DNA of 64,000 nt from G963662605 sp963667005 (lineage in GTDB: Bacteria > Bacteroidota > Ignavibacteria > Ignavibacteriales > Ignavibacteriaceae), in assembly GCA_963667005.1 (NCBI GenBank), contig OY762937.1, forward strand, positions 1,054,001-1,118,000, written 5' to 3'. The notes under the pieces are model-generated. The model made no database searches. It was not told where the DNA came from and saw only the letters and a list, made by a program, of their open reading frames with translations. This document shows positions 40,579-49,742 of the stretch, piece after piece. Positions within the stretch are counted from its first letter, which is position 1. Each line of letters opens with the position of its first letter. The translations under genes and the position numbers were made by a program.

Positions 40579-41481
40579 ATGAAAAACAAAACGTTAATAG
40601 TTTTTTTATGTGTTCTTATCGGTGGATTTGCTTTCGCGCAGGATGGTCCGAAGGTGCTTATTGTTACGGCGCATCCAGATGATGATGCCGCGTGTGCAGC
40701 TACTGTTTATAAGATAACGCATGATATGCACGGTAAAGCGGACCTCGCGTTGATAACAAACGGCGAGGGCGGATATAAATATTCTACGCTTGCCGAAGAG
40801 ATATATGGACTCGAATTGACTGAAGAAAAAATCGGCAGAGAATCATTGCCGACTATTCGCAAAAAGGAATTGATGGCCGGTGGTAAAATTGTCGGTGTAC
40901 GGAATTATTATTTCTTCGATCAAAAAGATACCAAGTATACATTGGACATGACTGAAGTGTTAAGCACTGCATGGGATACTGCAGCAGTGAAACACCGGTT
41001 GAAAAAAATTATTATGCAAGGCAAGTATGATTATATATTTTGCCTGTTACCGGTTCCCGAAACGCACGGGCACCATAAATCAGCGACACTGCTTGCTCTT
41101 CTTTCAACAGCCGAACTTCCTGAGTCACTGCGTCCTGTTGTATTCGCTGTTTCGACATCCGAGAAAAGCGACACAAATAAGTTAAATTTCTCGGGATTAA
41201 AAGAATACCCTATTACCGCGGTAAATACCGCAAGTCCGGTGTTCTCTTTCGACAGAACGCAGCCCTTCGGTTATAAAAATGTTTTAAACTATAAAATATT
41301 AGTTAACTGGCTGATAGCAGAACACAAATCTCAGGGAACAATGCAGCTATTGATGAACCGCGGGGACTTTGAGAATTTTTATTCCTTCAATATTAATTCT
41401 CCCGTAAAGGTTGAAGAAGCTAAAAAAGTATTTCAAGCCCTTTCTGTCAATCACTTCAAATCGAAAAGCTACGGCGAGTAG
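40579..41481 (+). CDS. Secreted PIG-L/LmbE family deacetylase
   Basis: 300 residues with a signal peptide (MKNKTLIVFLCVLIGGFAFAQ). The zinc-binding motif is AHPDDDAACAATVYKI and the third ligand is in PETHGHHKSATLLAL. The family removes acetyl groups from N-acetylglucosamine-like sugars. Export to the periplasm suggests a glycan or glycoconjugate substrate, which is not known. It lies 33 bases after the acid phosphatase and 17 before the permease, probably in one transcript. Confidence 0.87.
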   Translation: MKNKTLIVFLCVLIGGFAFAQDGPKVLIVTAHPDDDAACAATVYKITHDMHGKADLALITNGEGGYKYSTLAEEIYGLELTEEKIGRESLPTIRKKELMAGGKIVGVRNYYFFDQKDTKYTLDMTEVLSTAWDTAAVKHRLKKIIMQGKYDYIFCLLPVPETHGHHKSATLLALLSTAELPESLRPVVFAVSTSEKSDTNKLNFSGLKEYPITAVNTASPVFSFDRTQPFGYKNVLNYKILVNWLIAEHKSQGTMQLLMNRGDFENFYSFNINSPVKVEEAKKVFQALSVNHFKSKSYGE

Positions 41482-41498
41482 ACGGATACGAGGAATAT

Positions 41499-42848
41499 TT
41501 GGAAGAACTGAATGTAAAGGATGAACCGCACCTCGAGCGCAGGCTCGGGTTGTGGCAGGCATCTTCTCTTAATATGATTAACATGGTGGGAATCGGGCCT
41601 TTCGTTGTCGTCCCCGTTATCTTTAATATTATGGGTGGACGCAATGTATTGCTTCCATGGATTGCGGGTGCCGTTATTGCGATACTTGATTCATTCATCT
41701 GGGCTGAGCTTGGTGCAAAATACCCGCTTGCAGGCGGCACGTATAATTTTCTTCGTGAAGCGTATAAAGATCGCGGACTCGGACGATTCATGTCGTTTCT
41801 CTTTATCTGTCAGATAATGGTGCAGGCTCCGCTTGTTATTGCATCGGGAGCAATTGGATTCTCACAATACTTTTCATATCTGTTTCCCTTGCCGGTATTC
41901 GGACAAAAGGCTGTTTCAGGCCTGGTGGTTATTGCATTAACCGCTCTTTTGTATAGAAAAATTCAAGAAATAGGGAAGATATCTATCCTGCTCTGGGTTG
42001 GAGTTATCGGCACCATCATATGGCTCATCTTCGGAGGGTTGACACACTTTAATACGGAGCTGTTCGTTTCCGCCGCAAAATTTGATGGCGGACTTTCAGC
42101 TCTTTTCTTTGCTGCTCTTGGCCACGCATCCGTTCAAACTATTTATTGTTTTCTCGGATATTACAACGTTTGTCAGGTGGGCGGTGAAACTAAAACGCCG
42201 GAGAAGACAATTCCCCGCAGTATGTTCATATCGGTTGCCGGTATCACTGTTTTGTATTTGCTTTTAAACATCAGCATCGCGGGAGTCGTACCGGCTGATA
42301 GTGCCATGCACTCAAAATTCATCGTCAGTAACTTTGTCGAAACTTTGTATGGGAAAAATGCTGCCAACGTAACGACGCTTCTCATATTATGGATAACATT
42401 TGCATCGCTTTTTTCAGTGATGCTTGGATATTCCCGCGTGCCATATGCCGCGGCGAATGATGGAAATTTTTTCAAAGCCTTTGCCCGCATTCATCCCGAA
42501 AAGCATTTCCCCCATATTTCGCTTTTAGTACTCGGAAGTGTAGCATTTGTATTCAGCCTGCTTTTCAGATTGAAGGAGGTAATTGAGGCAATAATTGCAA
42601 TGAGAATACTTGTGCAGTTTGTCGGGCAGTCTGTGGGGTTGATGATGCTGAGAAAGAGCAGACCGAAAGAAGAGTTTCCATTTAAAATGTTTCTTTATCC
42701 GATCCCCGTTGTTATATCAATAGTATTCTGGCTGTTGGTCTTCTATTCAACAGGTACAGTATTTATGTTATCGGGAATAGCAATGATAGCACTAAGCACT
42801 GCTCTATACTTTTTACGCAAACGGATAAACAAAAACACTGCTATTTGA
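41499..42848 (+). CDS. APC-superfamily amino acid permease
   Basis: 449 residues with about 12 membrane segments. Start is a TTG at 41499 with AGGAA upstream, giving MEELNVKDEPHLERRLGLWQ. The N-terminal helix has SLNMINMVGIGPFVVVPVIF, the glycine-rich substrate loop typical for APC transporters, followed by AGAVIAILDSFIWAELGAKYPLAGGTYNFLREAY. Substrate cannot be told. It overlaps the convergent VWA gene by 8 bases at the 3' ends. Confidence 0.85.
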   Translation: MEELNVKDEPHLERRLGLWQASSLNMINMVGIGPFVVVPVIFNIMGGRNVLLPWIAGAVIAILDSFIWAELGAKYPLAGGTYNFLREAYKDRGLGRFMSFLFICQIMVQAPLVIASGAIGFSQYFSYLFPLPVFGQKAVSGLVVIALTALLYRKIQEIGKISILLWVGVIGTIIWLIFGGLTHFNTELFVSAAKFDGGLSALFFAALGHASVQTIYCFLGYYNVCQVGGETKTPEKTIPRSMFISVAGITVLYLLLNISIAGVVPADSAMHSKFIVSNFVETLYGKNAANVTTLLILWITFASLFSVMLGYSRVPYAAANDGNFFKAFARIHPEKHFPHISLLVLGSVAFVFSLLFRLKEVIEAIIAMRILVQFVGQSVGLMMLRKSRPKEEFPFKMFLYPIPVVISIVFWLLVFYSTGTVFMLSGIAMIALSTALYFLRKRINKNTAI

Positions 42849-44112
42849 CCGAATAAAATCCGTTACTCGAGAATGTATTCGAAATTGCCGAATTGTAGGG
42901 GTTGCTTTTTATTGTTAGTTGAAGCGAGTGAAGAAAATCGCCACGCTTCGGACTCATATAATTCAACCAGTAAAAGCTGTTGGCAAACTTATCAATCTGA
43001 CCTTGTATTGCCAGGAATTGTGATTTTAATGTTGATACATCATTTACTTTGATATATCCGTTTGTTGCTATCTGGTTGAGTACAGTGGTGTCGATTTCGT
43101 TGCCGAGGCCGATGCAATAAACAAGCTTTTCACCTTTGGCTGCCATTACTTCACCGAGAGAATGGCTTCCCTGTGTGTCGCTGCCGTCCGTGAAAAGTAT
43201 AAGAGCGCCCTGCTCAATCAGACTTGTTGAGTAATTTACCGTCCATCTGTTCAACCCTATCACTGCCGCACCGTATAGATCCGTAGAAGCTTTGCCCGCA
43301 CCGATTGAGTTAATGGCGTTGACCAGCTTTGTTTTATCGGAGGTAAAGTCGCATAATAAACTCGTGCTGTCGGAAAATACATACACAGCGAATTCCTGTC
43401 CGGAGATAAGGTTGTTAATTAACGAAACAGCGGCATCTTTAATTTGAGTCAGGTTGGCGGTAACGCTCGCGCTATTATCAAGCATAAGAACCGTTTTAAA
43501 CGTATACGGACTGGCTGATTTCTTTTTAATGTTCATGCCGGATTCGGTTGGTGATACCTGAGAGTTATCTTCGAGAACAACAAAATCATCGGTCGTCAAA
43601 TCGGGTATGCCATTGCCGTCAAGATCTGCAACCTGAAACATCGCGTCTACATAGCAGGGAAGAGAAGTGCCGAAGTAATACGGTATCATCTGGTATCCTG
43701 CAGTATTGTAAAACCTTGTTCGCGTGGTAAAATTCCAAATTGGTCCCGCGAATGTTGAGGAATTCGCACCTTTAGCCGTTACCGACCAATAGTATTTTTT
43801 GCTCAATGAGAGTCCGCTTACCGAAATCGAATCCGAAGTGGTGTCTTTAGCTAAATATGAAACCGGCGGCGTTAGAGTATCGAATAAAACATCATATTTT
43901 AACGCGTCGGCAGCTTTCCATGACAATTTTAATGAGGCCGGCTGATTCAGTGCCCCGTTTGCCGGCGAAGGAGTATTCGGCGTGTCGGATTCCGGCTGCA
44001 GGATTGAGGATTGTTGATCCACGCATCCAGTATAAGAGAAAAAACACACAACCGAGAAAAATATTATCCCGGTCAGCCAAAGTTTTTTTATATGTAAGCG
44101 CACTTGTGCCAT
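42841..44112 (-). CDS. VWA-domain lipoprotein with N-terminal fibronectin-III-like domain
   Basis: 423 residues. Lipoprotein signal with lipobox YTGC (Cys near 30), a Thr/Pro-rich spacer, an FN3-like beta domain (about 48–135, ending AGPIWNFTT), then a von Willebrand factor A domain (about 205–380). The metal-ion site is intact: DNSAS (the DxSxS motif), Thr in GKASTDLYGA, and Asp in LFTDGSDTQG. Such surface proteins bind other proteins or matrix in a metal-dependent way. It stands alone with no obvious partner. Confidence 0.85.
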   Translation of the reverse strand: MAQVRLHIKKLWLTGIIFFSVVCFFSYTGCVDQQSSILQPESDTPNTPSPANGALNQPASLKLSWKAADALKYDVLFDTLTPPVSYLAKDTTSDSISVSGLSLSKKYYWSVTAKGANSSTFAGPIWNFTTRTRFYNTAGYQMIPYYFGTSLPCYVDAMFQVADLDGNGIPDLTTDDFVVLEDNSQVSPTESGMNIKKKSASPYTFKTVLMLDNSASVTANLTQIKDAAVSLINNLISGQEFAVYVFSDSTSLLCDFTSDKTKLVNAINSIGAGKASTDLYGAAVIGLNRWTVNYSTSLIEQGALILFTDGSDTQGSHSLGEVMAAKGEKLVYCIGLGNEIDTTVLNQIATNGYIKVNDVSTLKSQFLAIQGQIDKFANSFYWLNYMSPKRGDFLHSLQLTIKSNPYNSAISNTFSSNGFYSVK

Positions 44113-44275
44113 GTTCGTATGATGTTAATTTAACTCCTTTAAACTATGAAAATAAATCGAGACTTGCATTAGGATTAATTGCCGGGCATAATCTCTGCGT
44201 ATGAATGCTCATCTTTCGTTGTATATTGACAAAAAAAATATCTATATTAAGCGGGAACAATAACAATTCTTGCGG

Positions 44276-44791
44276 ATGCTATTTAAGAGAAAAAAAACAC
44301 AGGATCTGGATAAAACCTTCGATACCTTTCGGGAAGTCGCTGAAGGCACCCCGGATAAAGAGAAGCAGCTTGACCAGTTCATAGTCTTGTTGGAAAAGGA
44401 ACAGTTCTCGAGCGAGGATGCTCTTGAGTTCAAGAACCGGCCTGTTGATGAAAAACTGCGCCCGTATCGTGAACTTGATAAACAATCCAGAGACAGAAAC
44501 TCAACGCTCGACCGTTTTATCCTTCTGCTTGAACGGGAAAATATCACCAGCGAAGAAGTGTACTTATATCAACGCCATTTACGATTAGTTAAACTGATTG
44601 GAATCTGTGCCGGTTTGTTGCTGGCAGTTTTAGGCGCTCTGGCGATCCTTTTACCCCTGCCGAAATGGGCGGAAATTATGACTATTTTCTACTTTAATCC
44701 CGATGACGGCATTACCATTTCCGACCTTTTGGGGGCATTTGTCATGATAATCGGCATTTATATCGTCGTAAACCTCTCCCTGAAAAGATAG
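44276..44791 (+). CDS. Small membrane protein with duplicated helical motif
   Basis: 171 residues from ATG 44276. The N-terminal 105 residues are charged and helical and contain an internal repeat: QLDQFIVLLEKEQFSSEDA and TLDRFILLLERENITSEEV. Two hydrophobic segments follow (LIGICAGLLLAVLGALAILLPL and LLGAFVMIIGIYIVVNLSL). The cytoplasmic repeat may be a short protein-binding motif. I do not recognise the family. Confidence 0.7.
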   Translation: MLFKRKKTQDLDKTFDTFREVAEGTPDKEKQLDQFIVLLEKEQFSSEDALEFKNRPVDEKLRPYRELDKQSRDRNSTLDRFILLLERENITSEEVYLYQRHLRLVKLIGICAGLLLAVLGALAILLPLPKWAEIMTIFYFNPDDGITISDLLGAFVMIIGIYIVVNLSLKR

Positions 44792-44873
44792 TCCCCGGAC
44801 TTCCCACATCTTGTAATTCAATCGGAATATCCATAAATTTAACAGTTATATTATATTAAATTTTGGAGTAATA

Positions 44874-46043
44874 ATGAAAAAATACTATCCTCTTGTAGTA
44901 TCCTTCATCGTCCTTGCTTTTATGGCGATTACGGGATTTGAATGTTCATCTTCAGAGATGACGAGTGCAAAAGTTTACATGAATCAAAAAGATTATGACA
45001 AAGCCATGAAATTTTTGCAGGCGGAAGTAAAGAAAAATCCTAAAAACGAAGAAGCATACTACTGGTTAGGTACTCTTAACGGAGAAAAACAAGATTACGT
45101 TGCAATGCTCGACGCTTTTAACAATGCAAACGCTGCCGGTACAAAGTTCTCAAAAGACATTAAGCAGGCAAAGAAAAAATACTGGTACGATTGCTTTAAT
45201 AAGGGCTATGATTACTTCAAAAAAGCATCAAATGCAGCCTCAAAAGATACTCAAGCTGTAATGTTCGAAAAATCAGCGAACTCATTCAAGCAGGCTACTA
45301 TTATCGAACCCGATTCAGTTCTTGCATACAAAAACCTCTACCTGACACTGCACAACCTTGGTAAAACCGATGAAGCATTAGACGTACTGAAAAAATCACT
45401 CCAAATCAGCAACTCCGTTGATGATTATGCTAAACTCGGCGAAATATATTATAACAACGGCGTTGAGGCAAAAAGCAATTTTGCCCGCACAAAAGATGCT
45501 GCTGATAGCGTAAAAGCTTATGCAAGCTTTGATGATGCAATCAGCCTGTTAGAAAAAGCAAGAAAGGCTTATCCGCAGGATAGTGATATTTTACAGCTTC
45601 TTTCAAACTCCTACGTCGCCGCTAATAAACTTAAAGTTGCTAAACAGACATTCAAAGAAATCGTTGATGCAGATCCGAACAATAAACTGTATCATGTTAA
45701 CTATGGTGTAATTCTTCAGGGTGGTGCCGAATATGCCGAGGCAGAAACACAGTTTAAGAAAGCCATTGAAATAGATCCCGGATTCGCAGCTGCTCAGTAC
45801 AGCCTTGCTGTTACTTACATTAAGTGGGCTGATGTTCTTCAGAAAAAAGCAGATCAAGGCAACGCTGAAGATCCGGAAGTTAAAAATAAATTCCGTTCAG
45901 CTATGCAGATACTTGAGAAGTATGTTGAAAAACAAAAAGAAGACGGTAATGCCTGGCAGGCTTTGGGAATCGTTTATTCCCACTTGAGCATGTTGAATGA
46001 AGCAACCGACGCATTTAACAAAGCAAAATCACTTGCTAAATAA
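44874..46043 (+). CDS. TPR lipoprotein
   Basis: 389 residues, start with TTTGGAG upstream. Lipoprotein signal with lipobox TGFEC (Cys near 24), then TPR units over most of the length (DYDKAMKFLQAEVKKNPKNEEAYYWLG, GKTDEALDVLKKSLQIS, KVAKQTFKEIVDADPNNKLYHVNYG, AEAETQFKKAIEIDPGFAAAQYSLA and a C-terminal unit). Probably an outer-membrane or periplasmic scaffold. It is followed after 20 bases by the DUF3467 gene. Confidence 0.85.
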   Translation: MKKYYPLVVSFIVLAFMAITGFECSSSEMTSAKVYMNQKDYDKAMKFLQAEVKKNPKNEEAYYWLGTLNGEKQDYVAMLDAFNNANAAGTKFSKDIKQAKKKYWYDCFNKGYDYFKKASNAASKDTQAVMFEKSANSFKQATIIEPDSVLAYKNLYLTLHNLGKTDEALDVLKKSLQISNSVDDYAKLGEIYYNNGVEAKSNFARTKDAADSVKAYASFDDAISLLEKARKAYPQDSDILQLLSNSYVAANKLKVAKQTFKEIVDADPNNKLYHVNYGVILQGGAEYAEAETQFKKAIEIDPGFAAAQYSLAVTYIKWADVLQKKADQGNAEDPEVKNKFRSAMQILEKYVEKQKEDGNAWQALGIVYSHLSMLNEATDAFNKAKSLAK

Positions 46044-46063
46044 TTTAATATATCGGAAAATAT

Positions 46064-46393
46064 ATGAGTCAACCTAAAGAACAACCGGGACAGCAGATCA
46101 ATATCGAATTGGGCGAAAAGGAAGCCGAAGGAATTTATTCCAACCTAGCTATCATTACCCATTCACCTGCTGAATTCGTACTCGATTTTACGCGTATTAC
46201 TCCGGGCGTTCCGAAAGCTCGCGTACTTTCACGTATCATCACCACTCCCCAACATGCTAAAATGCTGTTGATGGCTTTAAAGGATAATATCGAAAAGTAT
46301 GAATCACGGTTCGGTGAAATTAAACTCGAAGGACCTCAGGATCAACACTTCGGATTTACACCACCGTTTCCCGATAAAGAAAAAGTAAATTAA
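46064..46393 (+). CDS. DUF3467 protein
   Basis: 109 residues matching the DUF3467 family by its core GIYSNLAIITHSPAEFVLDF and the ARVLSRIITTPQHAKMLLMAL segment. It is a small cytoplasmic protein of unknown function that is widespread in Bacteroidota and relatives. It shares a transcript with the TPR lipoprotein and is followed by a clear terminator. Confidence 0.85.
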   Translation: MSQPKEQPGQQINIELGEKEAEGIYSNLAIITHSPAEFVLDFTRITPGVPKARVLSRIITTPQHAKMLLMALKDNIEKYESRFGEIKLEGPQDQHFGFTPPFPDKEKVN

Positions 46394-46398
46394 AAATT

Positions 46399-46425
46399 AA
46401 AGCGGCTTTCGAGCCGCTTTTTTAT
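46399..46425 (+). terminator. Terminator of the TPR–DUF3467 operon
   Basis: AAAGCGGC-TTTCGA-GCCGCTTT with a T run, directly after the DUF3467 stop. Confidence 0.92.
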
Positions 46426-46429
46426 TATA

Positions 46430-47130
46430 CTTCACGCAAACACGTAAAAAATTCTCGCAAAGGCGCGAAGCCGCAAAAGAAAGTAGTTAACCGCAGAAAC
46501 GCAGAAGAAACGTACCGCAGAGGCGCGAAGACGCCAAGTTTTTTATCAAAAAAGTTGCGTAGCAACGACAGAGCTGTAGCCCCGGGCGTAAGCCCGGGGT
46601 TGGCGTATTACCAAATACCAGAGCTCCGTAGGAGCGGCATATACGATAAATCATTTAACAATTACAATGGGCGGGTAGGAAACCCGCCCTACAGATGAAC
46701 TGCTAAAAGTCATCTCGTCTGCTGGCGGGCACCACCCCATAATCATTTCTATGTCGCCCCGATGGGGCTTGGTGTTCTTTTGCTCATCTTTACCACGGGT
46801 TGAAATCCGTGGCTACAAACATGCTGTTCCTACGGAACATAATCGCAAATTTCATTTATGGTTTCTTAGCGGTTGTTGAGTTTCCAATCAGAATTCCGCA
46901 AACCCGTTGATTTACCATTTCAAAGTCGCGTAGCGACGTAATATTTGTAGCCCCGGGTTTTAACCCGGGGTAAACGAAACACACAATATCAGAGCTCCGT
47001 AGGAGCGACATATGCAATAAACCGTTTTTACAATTACAATGGGCGGGTAATAAACCCGCCCTACAGATTAGATATTAAAAGCCATCTCGATACTCCCGAT
47101 AAATCGGGAACTCGATGACCCACCTTTTCT
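46430..47130. repeat. Large mosaic of hairpin modules (family A), second array
   Basis: 700 bases without genes. It starts with degenerate CGCAGAGGCGCGAAG-type tracts (46440–46545). Two direct copies of a 165-base unit follow (46553–46720 and 46924–47088), each with the order GTxGC/GCxAC hairpin, TGTAGCCCCGGG stem, GCTCCGTAGGAGC, then GGGCGGG/CCCGCCC and CCTACAGAT. Between them are CCCCGATGGGG (46757), CCACGG/CCGTGG (46792–46812) and GTTCCTACGGAAC (46826). The stems differ between copies yet stay paired. From 47131 to 47215 there is another direct-palindrome stretch (CCCGCGTCCGCGGGA). Confidence 0.8.
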
Positions 47131-47215
47131 ATGTTGTTCTAAATATATTTGCGCTCGGTTGTCGAGTAGTCCCGCGTCCGCGGGACGTATCGAGACATTG
47201 CGGTACGTTTTTCTC

Positions 47216-47860
47216 TTAGCCAAGGAGAAATGTAGAGAGTTCGGCGACGGTGTGAAAGATATAATCGCTGTTGAGTTGTATTACTTCATCTTTTGCGTAG
47301 CTGTCCCACACAACGGAAGCAATTTGAATCCCAGCCTGTCGGGATGCCTGAATATCGGGAGGAGCATCGCCCACCATCAACACGCGTTCTTTCGGTAATG
47401 GATAAGCCTCGAAAAATTTGAAGATTCCTTCGGCATCCGGTTTGTGCTTTACTACTTCATCTCCGGTGATAACCAGATCGAAAAAAGGAAGAATACCAAG
47501 TTTGTCAAGTGTAATTACTGCGGCACGCCTGCCTTTACCTGTGAATGTTGCGAGGATGGTATTCTGCTCTTTAAGCTTTGTCAGCAGCTCCTTTACACCC
47601 GGATATAATGCGGCCATGCCGTGGTTGGATTCATAAAATTCGTAGTAATCCTTTTTTACTGCTTCCGTGTTACCCGGGAATATTGTATCAATGATAATAT
47701 CTTCCGGCGGGCCGAACAAAGCGATGATTTCTTCGTCGTTGCACTTCCTACCCTGATACTTTTCTATGATGTGGTTAAAAGAAGCAAATATCAATTCGTT
47801 GGTTGATGTCAACGTACCGTCAACATCAAAAATTACAGCATCGTATTTTTTAAAACTCAT
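47216..47860 (-). CDS. HAD-superfamily phosphatase (phosphoglycolate-phosphatase-like)
   Basis: 214 residues. HAD motif I is VIFDVDGTLTSTNE, motif II the TFTGKGRR segment, the conserved Lys in TGDEVVKHKPDAEG and motif IV MVGDAPPDIQASRQAG. A helical cap lies between motif I and II (about 15–80), as in phosphoglycolate phosphatase and beta-phosphoglucomutase. It is cytoplasmic; the substrate is not determined. Its start codon touches the stop of the upstream metallophosphoesterase gene, so the two are co-translated. Confidence 0.85.
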   Translation of the reverse strand: MSFKKYDAVIFDVDGTLTSTNELIFASFNHIIEKYQGRKCNDEEIIALFGPPEDIIIDTIFPGNTEAVKKDYYEFYESNHGMAALYPGVKELLTKLKEQNTILATFTGKGRRAAVITLDKLGILPFFDLVITGDEVVKHKPDAEGIFKFFEAYPLPKERVLMVGDAPPDIQASRQAGIQIASVVWDSYAKDEVIQLNSDYIFHTVAELSTFLLG

Positions 47861-49719
47861 TATTGAATCCCGAAGACGGCTAACGTGCCATCCATATTAA
47901 TTGCGGCAAGAGTGTTTTCATTAAGCGGAAGAATATTTCTTATACGGGCGGTGCCCAAAAATACAACTGGAGCGATAACGTTATTTTTTAACTGATACAC
48001 ATTGCCGTTCTTTGATCCGAAGATAATGCCGCCGTTAAACTCGAACGGTTCGGATGGCGAAAGATCGCCGCCGAATTTGCCGTCGTACTCTTTAACAAGT
48101 TTACCGTCTTTTGTTGCGGCAACGATAAATTTATTCTGAGCGCTCTTTATAAAAACTCTCTTTTTGTCCAATGACATGCCGATTGATTCATACGCATTAT
48201 AATCTTTTTTCTCCCAGACGGTTTTACCGAGCAACAAGTCAATGCAGGTAACAAACTTGTCGGGACTCGCAATATAAATATTGTTGCCGTCCGTTACCGG
48301 TGTACATACAGCCGGGGCGTTGACATAGTCGGCGTTACTTGCCCACTTCCAGTTCAGGGTTCCGGTTTTAATATCAATGCAATAGAGGTTGCTGTCGCGG
48401 CTGCCATAAACAATTCTGTCGTTTATTATCAGCGGCTTATCCTGCACCATTCCTTCGGCGGAGGTGTTTTCCCAAATCGGATTCAAAGAGAACATATCAT
48501 AGAAAATCATTTTGCCGCTGATGGTGCCCATAAGCAGGCCGTATGTTTCCTCATCGCGGAAACTTGTTTTTACTGCGACAGGCTGTGAGGTTATTCTTTC
48601 ACCGAGTCCGATGCTTTGAATAAGTTCACCCGTCTCAGCGCGAAGTGTGTATATATCGCCATCGCTGGTAACGACTGCAACAACTCCAAGGGCAATAGCG
48701 GGACTGCTGAGTATGGTGCCGTTTGCATTAAAGTGCCACAATTCCTTACCTTCGGCATTATAGCAATAGAGCATTCCGGATGTTGTGGGTATATATAATT
48801 TGTTATCATAGACCATTACGCCGGAGGGGATTGAAGCACGCAATTCCTTTTTCCATTTAAGCTGGGCGGAGTAATTCACAAACTGTATCGAGTCAATTAC
48901 CGGCGCCTCGATTTTTTTATTGATCGCGCAAGTGCCCCATACTTGTGAAATCGTATCTCCGGTTATTTCGGTAAGAAAAAGAGAATCGGGTGTTGCCTGA
49001 ACAAGCGTATAACCCGTCGGCATGCGCTTACTCATCACGGGACGGTTCATGAACATGGGGATATTGCCGGCCGACATTCTTTTAATCATGTGTCCGTGTC
49101 CGCACAATATAACTTGAATGTTTTTCTTGCGCAGAATGTTCACCGCTTTAAACCAGTTGTCTGTGGTCGCGTCAAGCGGATGATGTGTATAGAAAAATAC
49201 TTTTTCGTTTGTCGGCGTTGCAGTAATAACCGAATCAAGCCAGCGCAGGTCTTCAGGCGTATAATGTCCGTCGTAACCCTGCCATCTGATGCCGCTGTTC
49301 AATCCGACATGGCGGATACCGTTGGTATCAAAAACAAATTTATCATCATGGAACAGATCGGGGAATGTTTCGCAGTAACTTTCGCTCCACGTGCAGTCGT
49401 GGTTGCCGGGAATGGCATAAAACGGCGCACGGAGTTTACTTAAAAGAGTTTTTGCTTTGCGGAGTTGAAGGTCCGTGCCGAGATCGGAGACATCGCCTGT
49501 GACAATAACAAACGAAGCTTCGCCTCTTGTGTTAACGTTGTTAATGCAGACGGTTAAATCACTATCGGCATTGGTAAATCCGATATGCGTATCCGTAAAC
49601 CAGGCATACCTTGTTGTCTGTGCAAAGGATGCCCGGTTTACAAAAATCACACATGCGATAAAAAGAATAAAAGTTACATGTTTATAAGCTTGTACTATTC
49701 TGCTGTGACGGTTATTCAT
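47860..49719 (-). CDS. Secreted calcineurin-like phosphoesterase fused to a PQQ-type beta propeller
   Basis: 619 residues with a signal sequence (hydrophobic VTFILFIACVIFVNRASFAQ). Residues 36–260 are a binuclear metallophosphoesterase: DTHIG, GDVSD, GNHD, THHP and GHGH are all present. Residues 285–619 are a repeated beta propeller of the PQQ/PknB-type, with blades such as GMLYCYNAEGKELWHF, GDIYTLRAETGELIQS, SNLYCIDIKTGTLNWKW and KFVTCIDLLLGKTVWEKK. The propeller probably binds a partner or substrate. The combination suggests a periplasmic phosphatase or phosphodiesterase; the substrate is unknown. Confidence 0.85.
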   Translation of the reverse strand: MNNRHSRIVQAYKHVTFILFIACVIFVNRASFAQTTRYAWFTDTHIGFTNADSDLTVCINNVNTRGEASFVIVTGDVSDLGTDLQLRKAKTLLSKLRAPFYAIPGNHDCTWSESYCETFPDLFHDDKFVFDTNGIRHVGLNSGIRWQGYDGHYTPEDLRWLDSVITATPTNEKVFFYTHHPLDATTDNWFKAVNILRKKNIQVILCGHGHMIKRMSAGNIPMFMNRPVMSKRMPTGYTLVQATPDSLFLTEITGDTISQVWGTCAINKKIEAPVIDSIQFVNYSAQLKWKKELRASIPSGVMVYDNKLYIPTTSGMLYCYNAEGKELWHFNANGTILSSPAIALGVVAVVTSDGDIYTLRAETGELIQSIGLGERITSQPVAVKTSFRDEETYGLLMGTISGKMIFYDMFSLNPIWENTSAEGMVQDKPLIINDRIVYGSRDSNLYCIDIKTGTLNWKWASNADYVNAPAVCTPVTDGNNIYIASPDKFVTCIDLLLGKTVWEKKDYNAYESIGMSLDKKRVFIKSAQNKFIVAATKDGKLVKEYDGKFGGDLSPSEPFEFNGGIIFGSKNGNVYQLKNNVIAPVVFLGTARIRNILPLNENTLAAINMDGTLAVFGIQ

Positions 49720-49742
49720 TATCTTTCAAGAAAATATTTAAA

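Noticed and set aside
46553..47088. Possible CRISPR array
   Set aside because: Repeats are long, not regularly spaced, the hairpin modules are varied, and there are no unique spacers of even length or cas genes.
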